A DNA stretch of 64,000 bases from Phlegmacium glaucopus (lineage: Eukaryota; Basidiomycota; Agaricomycetes; Agaricales; Cortinariaceae), in the NCBI GenBank assembly GCA_015039465.1, contig MU130382.1, positions 1,126,852-1,190,851 of the forward strand, in the 5' to 3' direction. Both the position numbers and the translations under genes were made by a program. The notes under the pieces are model-generated. The model saw nothing but the letters and a program-made list of their open reading frames with translations, did not search any database and was not told the origin of the DNA. Every line of letters starts with the position of its first letter. Positions within the stretch are counted from its first letter, which is position 1. Positions 38,001-48,500 of the stretch are shown in pieces.

Positions 38001-41000
38001 AGCCAAGGCCATACCCAGTTACGCGCAAGCTCTAGCCAGGGAGTGGGGCAAAGAGAAGGACAGGGAGTCAGAGAGGATCCACCAGGACTACAGAGCCAAG
38101 GAAGCAATTAAAAGGAGGAAGATACTAATAGACGGGCTGGAAGGGATCAGAGGAGCAACAGATGGTCTAGCGCCAGGGGAAATTGTGGTCAAAGCCAACT
38201 TAGCAATTAACGAAGCAAGGGTGGAGATGGACAGGTCAGAAGGAGGTGCAGAGGGAGATCCGAAAGTTGTGGCGGCCAAAGTTCTGGAAAACGGAGGGGT
38301 GGTACTGGAGATGGATTCGGAGGAATCAGCAGCTTGGCTGAGGGTTGAACCGGCGCAGAAAGCTTTCGAAAATCACTGTGGGGGTTCCGCTAGGATTAAA
38401 GAGCCGGTATACCAACTCGTGGTGGACTTTGTACCAGTTATGTTGCGGGACACGCTGGCAGAACTCCCCACCAAGATGGAAGTAGACAATGGCTTGCCAA
38501 CGGGGGCGATAGTCAAAGCTAGGTGGATAAGGGCGCCTAAGAACTGGAAGGACGGGCAGAGGTTCGCACACGCTATTCTCACAATCAAAGGGAGGACAGA
38601 AGCAAGCAATACTATTCAGAAAGGGATTATCATCGAAGGGCAGAGGCTGAGGGTCAGGAAAATGGAGGACGAGCCATGGAGATGTTTCAAGTGTCAACAG
38701 TTCGGACACACAGCTACCAAGTGTAAAACCGCCCAGGAAGTATGTCCAAACTGCGCAGGAGAGCACTGCAGTGACAAATGCGATAAAGCCAGAGGAGACT
38801 ACCGGTGCGCCAACTGTACCCGCTCCAAACAGAAAGACGACCACGCAGCATGGGACAGAGCGTGCCCCAGATACTTGGAAGAGAGGAAGAGAGTCAGGGG
38901 CAGAGATCCAGGCAGTCACTATGTATATTTCCCGACGGAAGAGGAGTGGACCTGGAAGCGGAGAGACGAGGAACCAGAGTCTGTAGGAACGGAACTGGGA
39001 GGCCTGAGGGAAGGCAGAGAAGAGATAGGTAGAGGCAAGAGAAGAGAGGAGAAGGGAGTCTATGACCGTAGAGCAGACGGTGGTTGGACGGGCATGAGAG
39101 AACTGAGGGTTCTGGAGGAGGAGCTAGCGGGAGAGCTCAGAGGTTGGGGAAATTTGGAGGGAGGTAGGGAAGGAGGCTCCAAAGCTGGGTCACAGGAAGG
39201 TAGCGGTGCGTTGGGCAGTCAGTCGGTCAGGACACCCAGAGCAGGGACAGGGAAGAGCAAGACTGGTGGGAGGGAGCCCATGCCGGGGCAATCTCAGCTG
39301 AAGGACTTCTGGGCAACAGGAGCGAGCAGTAGAGCGGCAGAGGAGGAGCAGGACAGCAACGAAAGCGACACCGCCAATACCCAAATATGTTAGACACAAC
39401 CGATCCAAAATCTCTCAAGATATGGCAGCAAAACACGAGGAAATCACTGCAGGTCCAGCTAGCTACGTTACACAGTGCAGGAAACGAGTACGACATGATC
39501 TGCATTCAGGAACCGCACATAGACTTTCAAGCCTTCTCCAGAGCTACAGGAGTATGGACGGCGGTTTACCCAACGGGATTCCAGCACGATACGAACACAG
39601 AAAACAAACCAAGAGCACTCACACTGGTACACACAAGGTTATCCACAAACATCTGGACTCAGGTTCCAGTCAATTCACTGGATATCGTAGCCATACGCAT
39701 TCAAGGAGAACAGGGTACTCTAAATGTTTACAATGTATACAACGATTGCAAGCACTCGGAGACAGTGCAAAGTTTGGAAAGACATATGGAAAGGAGGGAA
39801 TTGGCGAATAGGGGAAGAGACGGGGAGGAGAGGCAAGAGGGAGACATGTGGTTAGGGGATTTCAATCGGCACAGTCCATGGTGGGAGGATGCGAGGAATG
39901 AGAGATTGTTTACCAGAAGAAACCTCGAGGAAGCCCAGATTTTAATAGACGTGCTCGCGGAATACAACATGGAGATGGCATTACCACCCTACACACCAAC
40001 CATCATCAATTCGAGAGGAGGACGGACCAGGCCAGACAACGTTTTCATTTCCGAAGAACTAATCAACTGGATAAATAAGTGCGAAGTCAAAGAGGATGAA
40101 ACACCACCGCAAGCAGACCACTTCCCTATTACTACCATCATAAACCTGACTATCCAAAGATCTATCAAAGACGCAGCCTGGAATTTCAGAGCAACGGACT
40201 GGAAAAAGTTCAAAGAGGAACTAGGAGGGGCATTAGAGGGGAGACCAGAACCAAGAGAAATTACGGAGATAGGAGAGGTGGATGAGACGTTAGCAGAGCT
40301 GGAGAGAGTGGTCATGGAGGTGATGGAAAAGGTAGTCCCAAAGAGAAAGCCATCACCATATGCCAAGAGGTGGTGGTCTAAGGAGTTGGACAGTCTCAGG
40401 AAGGCGGCGAGGAAAGCAGCTTCCAAGGCTAGGCGATTTCTAGAATTTCCGCTACACTCCAGCCACGAGATAGCTAGGACAGCGAGAAATGAATACAGCG
40501 AGGGTATCAGTATCGCAAAGATACAGCACTGGGAAAACTGGCTAGAGGAGATCTCAGGCAAGACGCTGTGGGATAGTCACAAGTTCATGACGGCTCCAGC
40601 AGCAGACGGGAGCAAGACCAGGATTCCAGCGCTTGTAACCAAAGACCTCAGAGGAAACGATGTCTAGACGCAGGACAACGAGGGCAAGAGTAAGTTGCTC
40701 CACAAAGTCTTCTTCTATCCCCCGGTGGAAGAACATGGAGTAGAGCCAAACTACCAGTACCCAGAGCAAGCTTTCGAGTTCGAGGACGTCACAGACAAGC
40801 AGATTGAAAGGGTAGCGAGGAGTCTGAGCCCATACAAAGCACCAGGGCTTAGCGGCATTCCGAACGCGGTCCTCAAATATTGCGCGGAGACAATTTCTCC
40901 ACATCTAGGACCCATATTCCGAGCTACGTTCGAGCTGGACCACTATCCGGGGAGGTGGAAGAAATACAGAACGGTAGTGCTCAGGAAGCCAGGGAAACCA

Positions 41001-43789
41001 GACTATACCACTCCCAACGCATTCAGACCCATCGCTCTACTAGATGTCTTCGCCAAACTACTATCTGCCTGTGTCAAAGAAAACTTAGAACACCATATGG
41101 AGAGGCTAAATTTACTTCCAAAGAATCAATACGGCGGTAGGAAGGGACGCACGGCCACCGACTCAGTACACGCGCTGGTAGATTTTACCAAACAGGCCTG
41201 GAGGAGAAAGAAAGAGGTGGTCATTGTTTTTCTGGACATCAAAGGAGCTTTCCCAAATGTCTCTATGCCGGTTCTGACGCACGACATGAGAAAGTTAGGG
41301 ATACCACAGAAATACACACGCTGGATGGACAATAAAACCACAGGCAGAGAAACAGTAATCACTTTCGACGACTATACTTCACCTCCATTCGAAGTCAAGA
41401 ACGGGCTGGATCAAGGTTGCAACCTATCCCCGTTCGGTTACAACTGCTACAGTGCAAGCCAAATGAAGGCGCTGGGGGGTAACGAACAAGAGATGGCGAG
41501 CACATATGCGGATGATGGGGTATTAGCGGTTAGGGCAGACACGCTGGAAGAGGCTGGAGCAAGGATAACGGAGATGTTTAACAGAAGAGAGGGGCCCAAG
41601 GAATGGGGAGAAACACACCATTCAATGTATGAATATCACAAGATGGCAGCAGTGGCAGCCACGCGCAAGCGGGTACCAGACCCAACGAACCCAGGGAAAA
41701 GAATCCGGCAAGGCCCTATCACCATCAAACTCGACGACCAGCATACAGTCACGACCACAGCGTCATACAAGTTCCTAGGCGTCATTATAGACAGCGAGTT
41801 ACGTTTCAAGGAACAGGCAGCCGCAGCGATAGGAAAAGGGACCAAATGGACCAACCAAGTACGGCGTCTTACCAAAAACGCGAAGGGAATCAAGGGAAGC
41901 TTGGCCAGGAGACTGTATTACGGGGCGGCAGTAGCAAGGATGCTATATGCAGTGGATGTGTGGTGCGCACCGGCACCAGGGAGCAATAGAGGGAGAGGAA
42001 ACAAGGGGGTAATAAGGAAGTTGGAAAGCATACAGAGGAAAGTCGCAATTCAGGCAACGGGAAGCCTGCGCACGACACCAACAGACCTTCTGCTCGCTCA
42101 CGCAGACATGATCCCTATGCACCAGTTAATTCAAACACACAGTCAGGCGTCAGCACTGAGGCTAGCAACAATCGGAGCAGACCACCCACTCTATAAACAA
42201 GTCCAGAAAGCAGCAAAGAGCTACCCTAAGACGCACCCATCACCACTACACGGTATTCTATATAGCGGGAGAATCAAACCTCGACAGATGGAATTCATCA
42301 ACCCGAAGCCCAAGCATCCAAACTGGGCATCCAAGATAGAAACAAGGATAGCTGGCAACAAGGAGGAGGCGCGTAGGGAAGACAGAGAGGAGGATGCGGA
42401 TATCAGGATCTATTCAGACGGATCAGGGAAGGACGGGGAGATTGGAGCAGCAGCTATAATGCGTTTCGGGTTCCGTCCAAAGAAAATAGCGAGATACCAT
42501 CTGGGCAGTATCAACAAACATACGGTCTTTGAAGCGGAATGTGTGGGGCAACTTCTAGGACTCCACCTTTTACACCAACTCGGAAGAAGTACAGATCTGA
42601 ACAGGCGACGGGCGGTGCTGGGGGTGGATAGTCAAGCAGCTATCCAAAGACTAGATCTTCGAGAAAGTGGGCCAGCCGCTTACATAGTGGAAGAGATACA
42701 CAAGGCAGCAGAGGACCTTATCCGAAGATTCCCCAGGCTCAGACTGCTGGTTCGGTGGACTCCGGGACACATAGGGATAGTTGGTAACGAAGAAGTGGAT
42801 AAGGAGGCAAAATCAGCATCGGAGGGAGTAGAGAACAACAAGAATTGTAGCTTTGGGATACTCAGGAGGCCCCTGCCTACAAGCAAAAGCGCGCACAAGC
42901 AATGGCTCAAGGGGAGAGAGAAGCGACGATGGAAGAAAACCTTTCGGAAGAGTCCTAGGTACACAAAAGCCATGGCTATAGATCCGTCGATGCCCTCCAG
43001 CAAATACAGAAACATGACCGCCAGATATTCGAAAAGATACACCAGCATTCTTACACAACTTCGCACCCAACACGCCCCACTCCAGGCATACCTCCACAGA
43101 TTCAAAAGAGCCGAGTCTCCGATATGCCAACAGTGCATGTCGGAACCGGAAACGACGATGCACTACCTTCTCCTATGCACCAAGTTTGCCGGTCCTAGAA
43201 ACAGACTCAGACGCGAGCTCAAAGTAGAAAGAGAACTGGATATGGGCATTCTAGGAGACCCAAAGAATCTCACAGCTATTTTCAGATACATCAATGCAAC
43301 GAAGCGTTTCGAGGACACACATGGGAAGCTAGATCTGCAGACAGAGACAAATTAAGAGGTCCCCATCGTCCTATCTAATCTTTACCATACTCCGTTCCAC
43401 CATAATTACATATTCGCGCATCTTCTCAGAAGGCCACCACTCGTTCACACAGATTGATACCAGCCAATACATTAGCACCTAGGTAGAGTAAAGTAGCATA
43501 GTAGCAGTCCGACATAGGGCATGGCCCCACAGGACTCAAATGGAATTAAAAAAAAAAAAAATGACTCACGCGCAGTCGTATAAGCATCTGTCTTCGATTT
43601 TCTGGCCGCTGGTGGTGCCACGTCAACAAAGAAAATGTACTAAAAGTTAATGAACATACGCCTTCTGCTGGCCAGGTTTGATCCTGTTGGTGGTTGTGGG
43701 GGATTGCTAGTATGTGTGGCCTGTGCTACCAAGGTTTTTTTTCGAGATTCTTGAGGTGTTGTGACTTTCTGAGAAGTTGAAGTCCTCAT
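35060..43789 (-). CDS. DUF6532-type protein gene, interrupted by a LINE in an intron
   Basis: This is an Agaricomycete-specific family of unknown function often found in multicopy near mobile DNA. On the minus strand exon 1 (43789-43660) begins MRTSTSQKVTTPQESRKK, and exon 2 (43608-43570) encodes PARKSKTDAYTTA. After the LINE, exon 3 starts at 37203 (WVGAAPTGNHKWSVSS). The middle is acidic and low-complexity (about 36970-36310). The C-terminal domain includes CAAVSYVSGDIVFDSAYPA, KLCARVINARISNLRTRCKK, RLELPIAMVCIVATT and the ending TEAYEYIYRGHELFLNTLRE with QAVV-stop at 35060-35062. Exon 2/3 phases match across the LINE. The start codon lies 18 nt inside the right inverted-repeat arm edge, so its promoter is probably in that arm (TTTATATAC about 60 nt upstream). 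The frame appears open apart from the insertion. The family call is from memory of the C-terminal pattern. Confidence 0.65.
37420..39393 (+). CDS. LINE ORF1, gag-like nucleic-acid-binding protein
   Basis: This 657-residue protein is expected to coat LINE RNA and help target-primed reverse transcription. The middle is highly charged with helical/coiled-coil character. A zinc-knuckle array lies at about residues 424-490: CFKCQQFGHTATKC, then CPNCAGEHCSDKC, then CANCTRSKQKDDHAAWDRAC. The first is a canonical CCHC. The C-terminal part (about 515-640) is Gly/Glu/Arg-rich and probably disordered. It ends at a TAG that overlaps the ORF2 start by seven bases (ATGTTAG, 39387-39393), suggesting translational coupling. 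The ORF has no internal stop. Confidence 0.9.
   Translation: MFRDKSQPSSRLARNSQVDMEHQTGRSLITRSSASNDTSATGPRGKKTEVTLKDSRSSINSPLVARKWLIKEELIIDRENISATSLSQALMWLAAGDKNTVEQLVDGIRSVALCLEQINGDEYVERAGEEISKISRKWVEEATVELKRVAEEVLEGANKQREEAGGEGRNLSWADEVEEDKRRGELPQKTINKIAKAIPSYAQALAREWGKEKDRESERIHQDYRAKEAIKRRKILIDGLEGIRGATDGLAPGEIVVKANLAINEARVEMDRSEGGAEGDPKVVAAKVLENGGVVLEMDSEESAAWLRVEPAQKAFENHCGGSARIKEPVYQLVVDFVPVMLRDTLAELPTKMEVDNGLPTGAIVKARWIRAPKNWKDGQRFAHAILTIKGRTEASNTIQKGIIIEGQRLRVRKMEDEPWRCFKCQQFGHTATKCKTAQEVCPNCAGEHCSDKCDKARGDYRCANCTRSKQKDDHAAWDRACPRYLEERKRVRGRDPGSHYVYFPTEEEWTWKRRDEEPESVGTELGGLREGREEIGRGKRREEKGVYDRRADGGWTGMRELRVLEEELAGELRGWGNLEGGREGGSKAGSQEGSGALGSQSVRTPRAGTGKSKTGGREPMPGQSQLKDFWATGASSRAAEEEQDSNESDTANTQIC
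39387..43355 (+). pseudogene. LINE ORF2 (endonuclease, reverse transcriptase, RNase H) with one in-frame stop
   Basis: One reading frame runs for 3969 nt but is interrupted by a TAG at 40665-40667, between the endonuclease and the reverse transcriptase. The N-terminal APE-type endonuclease shows CIQEPHID, WLGDFNRHSPWW, RTRPDNVFIS and QADHFPI. The reverse transcriptase begins after the stop and shows KAPGLSGIPN, the FLDIKGAFPNV motif, GLDQGCNLSPFG and the catalytic YADDG (near 41504-41518). RNase H shows IYSDGSGKDG, FEAECVGQLLG, GVDSQAAIQ and GNEEVDKEA. The C terminus has a CQQC...H...C knuckle. No other stop or frameshift was seen over about 1320 codons. Because a single substitution is the only defect, this copy is young, and a sequencing error or readthrough remains possible. 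Confidence 0.88.
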
Positions 43790-43806
43790 GATGCGGTGAC
43801 TGGCGC

Positions 43807-45168
43807 GGTATAAATCGTTGTTGTTGTTGTATATAAACACCAACCAGAGAGCAGTGGACCAGACCTTAGGTCAAGAGACTCCCTGTTGTTCGTTTAGGGA
43901 AGGTATAACCTTGACTTTTAACACACAGAGGTAAGGGGAAAGAATAGAGAAGAGAAGGAGGAGGATGAAGGTCTTGGAAGATGAATGAGGTATAAGACGA
44001 GGATGAGGATGAGCAAGAGAGAGTCTTCAGTAAGACTATAGCGGTTGAGGGATAGGGGATAGATTGACAGTAAGGGGCAAGAAAAGCGAACTTAAGGGAG
44101 GAATTCACTGGAATTCCACTGAGATGATGAAAGTGGGGGGTAAGAATGAATTGAACTGAACTACCTATCCTGGTACAAAAGAGCAGTATTTATACCCTAA
44201 GGATGAGGCTATGTAAAACAATAAAAAGAAACAAAGTACGCGCTGTCAAAGGAAGAAAGATAAAGAGAGGACAGCTGCGAGAAGAAAAGAACAATGGAAA
44301 AGAAAAAGGAACAATAAAAAAATCTGTAAAGTGTCAAAGTGCGAGAGAAAAGAAAGGAAGGCAGTGTACATAGTCCAATAGCAAAAATATATCGACTCCA
44401 TAGGCGTGTGGTCATGTCAAAAATGTGAAAGGTCCTGAGTCAACACTTGAAAGGCGCAGCCTTGTTCCCGAGAAAACACTACTTGCCCATGGTCCCATGT
44501 CGCGCAGCCTTGATAACACTTGACACTCTGCGAGAATAATCCTCTGCTGCTGATTCATCTGCAATTCCTGCTTAGTCGTGATCCTCCTGAACTTCCTAAA
44601 TTGTCATAAAGAGGGTGGGAAGGCTTCAGGTACCGCGTGAATGATGGTTTTGGCAGTGAATGATAAGATAAGAGGTAGATGAGTGAGGATAGGGGACTGA
44701 GTGAGATCCAGGAGCGAGGTATGGCAAGATAGATAGCTGAAGCGAAGACTTGTGGGTCCATAGCCACAACAACGATGACAAAGCCTTTGACATAATGGGA
44801 GATGTGGCTGATGCGTCCATAAACGGGCCGTTCTTGAAATGATGGACCAAAGATATGATCAAACGCGAGCCGATGACCGATGCGAATAGTAGATTGATCG
44901 CTTTGTTGTATCACTAGCCAAGGGACAAACGGATGGTAGATGTTAAGGAGCATGTCGATAGTGTAAATGATAGACAACATAGTGGAAGACATTGAGGATA
45001 TGATGAGCGATGAGGATGTTATCGTTGAACAAATGGTTTTGTTGACCAGGAACACGATTCAGGGCCCCTTCCAAAATAGGTAAGCAAATTCAAAGTCCGC
45101 TTATTTTCATGATGGCGACTTTTAAGCTTTGTTCTCACGCTACCAATCAGTATTGGTGCGCGACAACG
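43807..45168 (-). repeat. Right arm of the 1.36-kb inverted repeat
   Basis: This is the inverted partner of 33598-34960. The inner edge (GGTATAAATC) lies 18 nt from the DUF6532 start codon. The outer edge (CGCGACAACG) abuts directly on a Plavaka transposase fragment. On the minus strand (45055-44555) a 166-codon frame is open. It encodes a hydrophobic protein segment (YGRISHISHYVKGFVIVVVA) that I do not recognise. No short target duplication was found outside the two arms. Confidence 0.85.
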
Positions 45169-46057
45169 ATCTGGCTAGAATGGAAAGAGCAAGTTCTTTG
45201 CCACCACCAATACATTGAATGGCGACTTAAGGGATCTCCTCCACCTCCGCAAGTTGAATGGATGCCTCCTGGGCTTGAGATCAATCGTATTCTCAAGCTC
45301 GCACAGCATCCAACAGCCCGAACCGTCCCCCTCGATGTATTGGTTGCGAAATATGGTGCAACCCATTTCCACACAGCACTCGCACATTTTATCGCTTTGA
45401 CAAATGACCCCAACCTCACCCGTGCCCAGCTTGAACGACAACTTTGGGGAATTCGAATTCCATTCAATAGACTCCCAGTATGGCACCGCATCAAGTTTGT
45501 ACAAACAGATCCATCAACATTAAAAGTCTTGACTGCCGACTCAATACATTGTTGTCCAGGACGGAGCGATTCACGTGGAAAGCCTATTCCTGGCCGTTTC
45601 GACACAGCACTAATCAATGATGGCACTGGAGAAGATGTCAGACTTGATGGTACGTTCAAATCACAACTTAGATGATCGTTTGCTCAATTCATTTTTAGGC
45701 TATCACATTGGACGTATCCGCATCGTTTTCTCACTTCCTGCACATTCTCTTCCTACCATGTTTAAAGATGAGGCTGAAATCCCCCAACATCTTGCCTACG
45801 TTGAATGGTATTCTCCCCTTCCAGATGTCCCTGAACCGAATCACCTCCTTTACAAAGTTTCAGCCCTAAAAGAGGCAGATGGTACCCATGTTTGCAGCAT
45901 CATTCCTCTAGCTAATATACATTGTAGTGTACATCTTTTCCCTAAATTTGGTGTGTTTGCTCCTCAAGAGTGGACTAGTAGCAACGTTTGAGACCTTTGT
46001 AGTACCTTTTTTGTTAATGACTTCACAGATAGACATATGTACAGAATAGTATGTTAA
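45169..46057 (+). pseudogene. Plavaka-type transposase, C-terminal fragment
   Basis: The translated fragment reads IWLEWKEQ...YIEWRLKG, then WMPPGLEINRILKLAQHPT, then GIRIPFNRLPVWHRIKF. After a GT-AG intron (about 45650-45706) it continues GYHIGRIRIVFSLP, HLAYVEWYSPL and SIIPLANIHCSVHLFPKFG. This matches the conserved C-terminal region of Plavaka (CACTA-related) transposases of Agaricomycetes. The N-terminal catalytic part is missing because the inverted-repeat arm begins at the first codon. An in-frame TGA at 45989-45991 splits the final motif (SSNV, then DLCSTFFVNDFTDRHMYR). It is non-functional. Confidence 0.75.
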
Positions 46058-46439
46058 TTCTCGGTTTGAGCACTGTCAAAGTACCTCGCACGAGAAGGAA
46101 TAACACCATGCATAACACCATGCACAATGATGCCCAGTGTGGAACCATGAGCGAACCATTCTCTAGACTGCGAAAAACATTCACAAAATGAAGATAAATG
46201 GTGCAAATTTTTTGGTTATTGATGAATAATACATTGACCGGGATCCATGTGCCAAATTATGCACCATTTTGAACCATCAATCGCTACATGATATACCATT
46301 CTGCCACATTGAATCCATTGTGAACCAGAAGGTTCATTGGTGCAAAATAGACCATTTAGGGTTTTCCTGATGCGCCTCTTGCCACCAGCCTTCAGATACA
46401 GATCATCAGTCTCCACTTTATTACTTTGGACAATCTGAT
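46058..46439. repeat. Second copy of the TGGTGCA-word repeat
   Basis: It contains CACCATGCATAACACCATGC and GTGCCAAATTATGCACC-type words related to 33150-33420. The two copies lie just outside the two ends of the inverted-repeat/Plavaka unit. No gene was seen. Confidence 0.35.
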
Positions 46440-48500
46440 TCCAATTGAACATTGGTCATTAGGATTCCTCCAAGGCTTAGCACCTATCTTCCATTGGCTT
46501 TCACCTTTTCTTGAGTTTTCCAGACCTCTCAAACCAGAAGGTACATTAACTTTGTCAATCATTTAACATCCTGATGATGTTTTCTGCAGATTTTTGGGAA
46601 TTTCCCACAGCATCAATTAATGTCCATCATGGCAACAAAACTGAAGTCAAATTTTATTCATGATGTCCTCCGGAAAAACATCCAAGGTACATGAAAGAAA
46701 CGCAATGAGGTGAATGCTATTAGAGATATCATTGGTTTCACCAAAGAAACAAATGACTGGAGATGTTCAAGATGAAAAACAGGAATATGGAAAAGGTATG
46801 TAGGGGATGTCTCACAAATTACCAGCATGAGATTTAATTGGTGGCCTTTTGAACAGGTGTTAGAACTGTGAAAAGAAGAAGGACCTGAATTTACCTATAG
46901 ATAATGGCATCAAAATGACAATGAAAGGCACACATGCATCCTTTCCTGCATTTCTCAGAAACACAAAAAACAAAGATATGACTGATCACCTCTTCAAAGT
47001 TATCTTCAAAACTTTTTTCTACCAGATCTGGACAGCCAGTGTGTTGAAGCTACTCTCAGGCAAGTTTTGAGATTAAATCATGCCTTTTCTATGTTGTGCT
47101 AAAAACCATGTTAGATACTCTCAAAATGACTACACCACTTCTCAATTCTTGTTGGATGATTGACATATATTTCAGACTGACAGGTGCTGAATGGGCACCA
47201 GCAGCACAGGGCTTGTCAAAACCACAGAGGTTTGGGCTTTGTGCTTTTCTTCATGCAAGGTGTGGTTGGTGATACTTTCATTCATGTTTGCATTTTCTAA
47301 TACCTACCTATAGCTATACAGAGGTGGCTAGTTTGGTAAGTGATGGTTCTTCAACCCTCATTCTATCATTGTTCAATCAAAAATCCATTCAAGATGATGA
47401 ATCACTATGTGCAAAGTAAGGATCATCCTTTTCTATTTCACTTAAATAATACAAATTCAAACTACTTTATGTACTTTCATAAATGGCCTTACCATAAGGA
47501 CAGTTTTCTTCTTACCCCAAAGAGTATTTCCAACTAACATCTTTTTCTCTGGAAACAGATCATAGGAATTGTATTTCACATGTCTCTTCACTCTCTGGAA
47601 AGGCACATGTAGACCATAGCATCAGCAAGATCATGACCATAATTTTGATGGACACCTTGAGATTAGATAGATTTTCTGGGTTTGCACATAAGTAGGTTAT
47701 TCACTTTCTGCTGCATGAAGAATTCTTCACTAAAAAAGACCTGCAGTTTATGGGTTGCTCCAATCCAGGTGTGTGATATATTGTTTAGAAATTAAATGTG
47801 GAGATCATTGAAATGTTTATTAAATGTGGATTCAGTTAGCAATCAGCGTTGGCTTGCTGCTACTTGGAAATGTCAGTTGGTTTTTTGGTTTTATGCATAT
47901 TAGATTTAAACCTCATGTTTTGTTCAGTTGGGTTACTCAGCGCTTGTTGGTCTTGGAGTAAGGCTCCACTGTCTAAATCATCTATTTGTCACTCATGCAT
48001 GATCATTACACAGGTCCTTATATTTGCTTTTCCTGTCCAATATATATTGGTCAAATTGATGTTCATGCAACAAAAGAAAGGTCTTATATTCACAGATAGA
48101 TGGGTTCATCTCAGTATGGAAGTGCTGCAAGGCATCTGTTTGATCAAGTTTTATGCTTGGCAAGCCTTTTATGTTCAACAGATCAGAATGTTAAGGACAG
48201 AGGAGGTCCAGACAATTCAGATGTCAGTGTATGTTTTCCTCATTCTCTATTGCAAGGTGATATTGGGAGGTTCAATAATATTTTTAGTTTGGCCAGGTCA
48301 AGCTTATTTAATTGTGCTTATGCCATTCATTCCTATTTTGGCATCTGTTCTGTCTTTCATGCATCATTCGAATACTCTTTTTTTATCTGAATGGTTTGTT
48401 GGAAATTCTATTTTTCAATTAAGATCACATATGCTCTGAGTGGACATGACCTCAATGTTGCCATCATCTTCAGTTCTCTCCAATTGTTCAACATAAACCA
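46440..48500 (+). pseudogene. MRP/ABCC-type ABC transporter, decayed N-terminal half
   Basis: Fragments in all three frames, in collinear order, match the first membrane domain of fungal ABCC transporters (Ycf1/Yor1-like drug or conjugate exporters). They are FHWLSPFLEFSRPL; FKVIFKTFFYQIWTASVLKL followed by DTLKMTTPLL; SLSGKAHVDHSISKI; DTLRLDRFSGFAH; LAISVGLLLLGNVSWFFGF; QQKKGLIFTDRWVHLSMEVL with QGICLIKFYAWQAFY; IPILASVLSF; and ITYALSGHDLNVAIIFSSLQ. Frameshifts and stops separate them, and no nucleotide-binding domain is present before the similarity stops near 48500. Relics of introns remain, including a GC-AG pair at 47060-47114. The CpG-poor composition suggests long residence in methylated repeat DNA. 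Confidence 0.72.

Larger units (their letters stand above)
37255..43560 (+). mobile_element. Full-length Tad1/I-like LINE retrotransposon
   Basis: This is a 6.3-kb non-LTR retrotransposon with a 5' leader of about 165 nt, two ORFs and a 3' poly(A) run (about 43548-43560). The target-site duplication AATGACTCAC occurs at 37245-37254 and again at 43560-43569 (nine bases beyond the poly(A) are unambiguous). ORF2 carries APE endonuclease, reverse transcriptase and RNase H, the Tad1-type fungal layout. It is inserted antisense in intron 2 of the DUF6532 gene. Its base composition retains CpG, unlike the old repeats to the right, which suggests a recent insertion. Confidence 0.93.

Noticed and set aside
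38326..40561. Long minus-strand ORFs inside the LINE
   Set aside because: They are shadows of the highly charged ORF1 and ORF2 (Glu/Arg-rich codons read as Leu/Ser/Pro on the other strand).
33598..45168. The 1.36-kb repeats as the two LTRs of one retroelement
   Set aside because: They are inverted with respect to each other, and the interior carries a host-type DUF6532 gene and a LINE, not gag-pol of an LTR element. An LTR-like sub-segment inside each arm remains possible.
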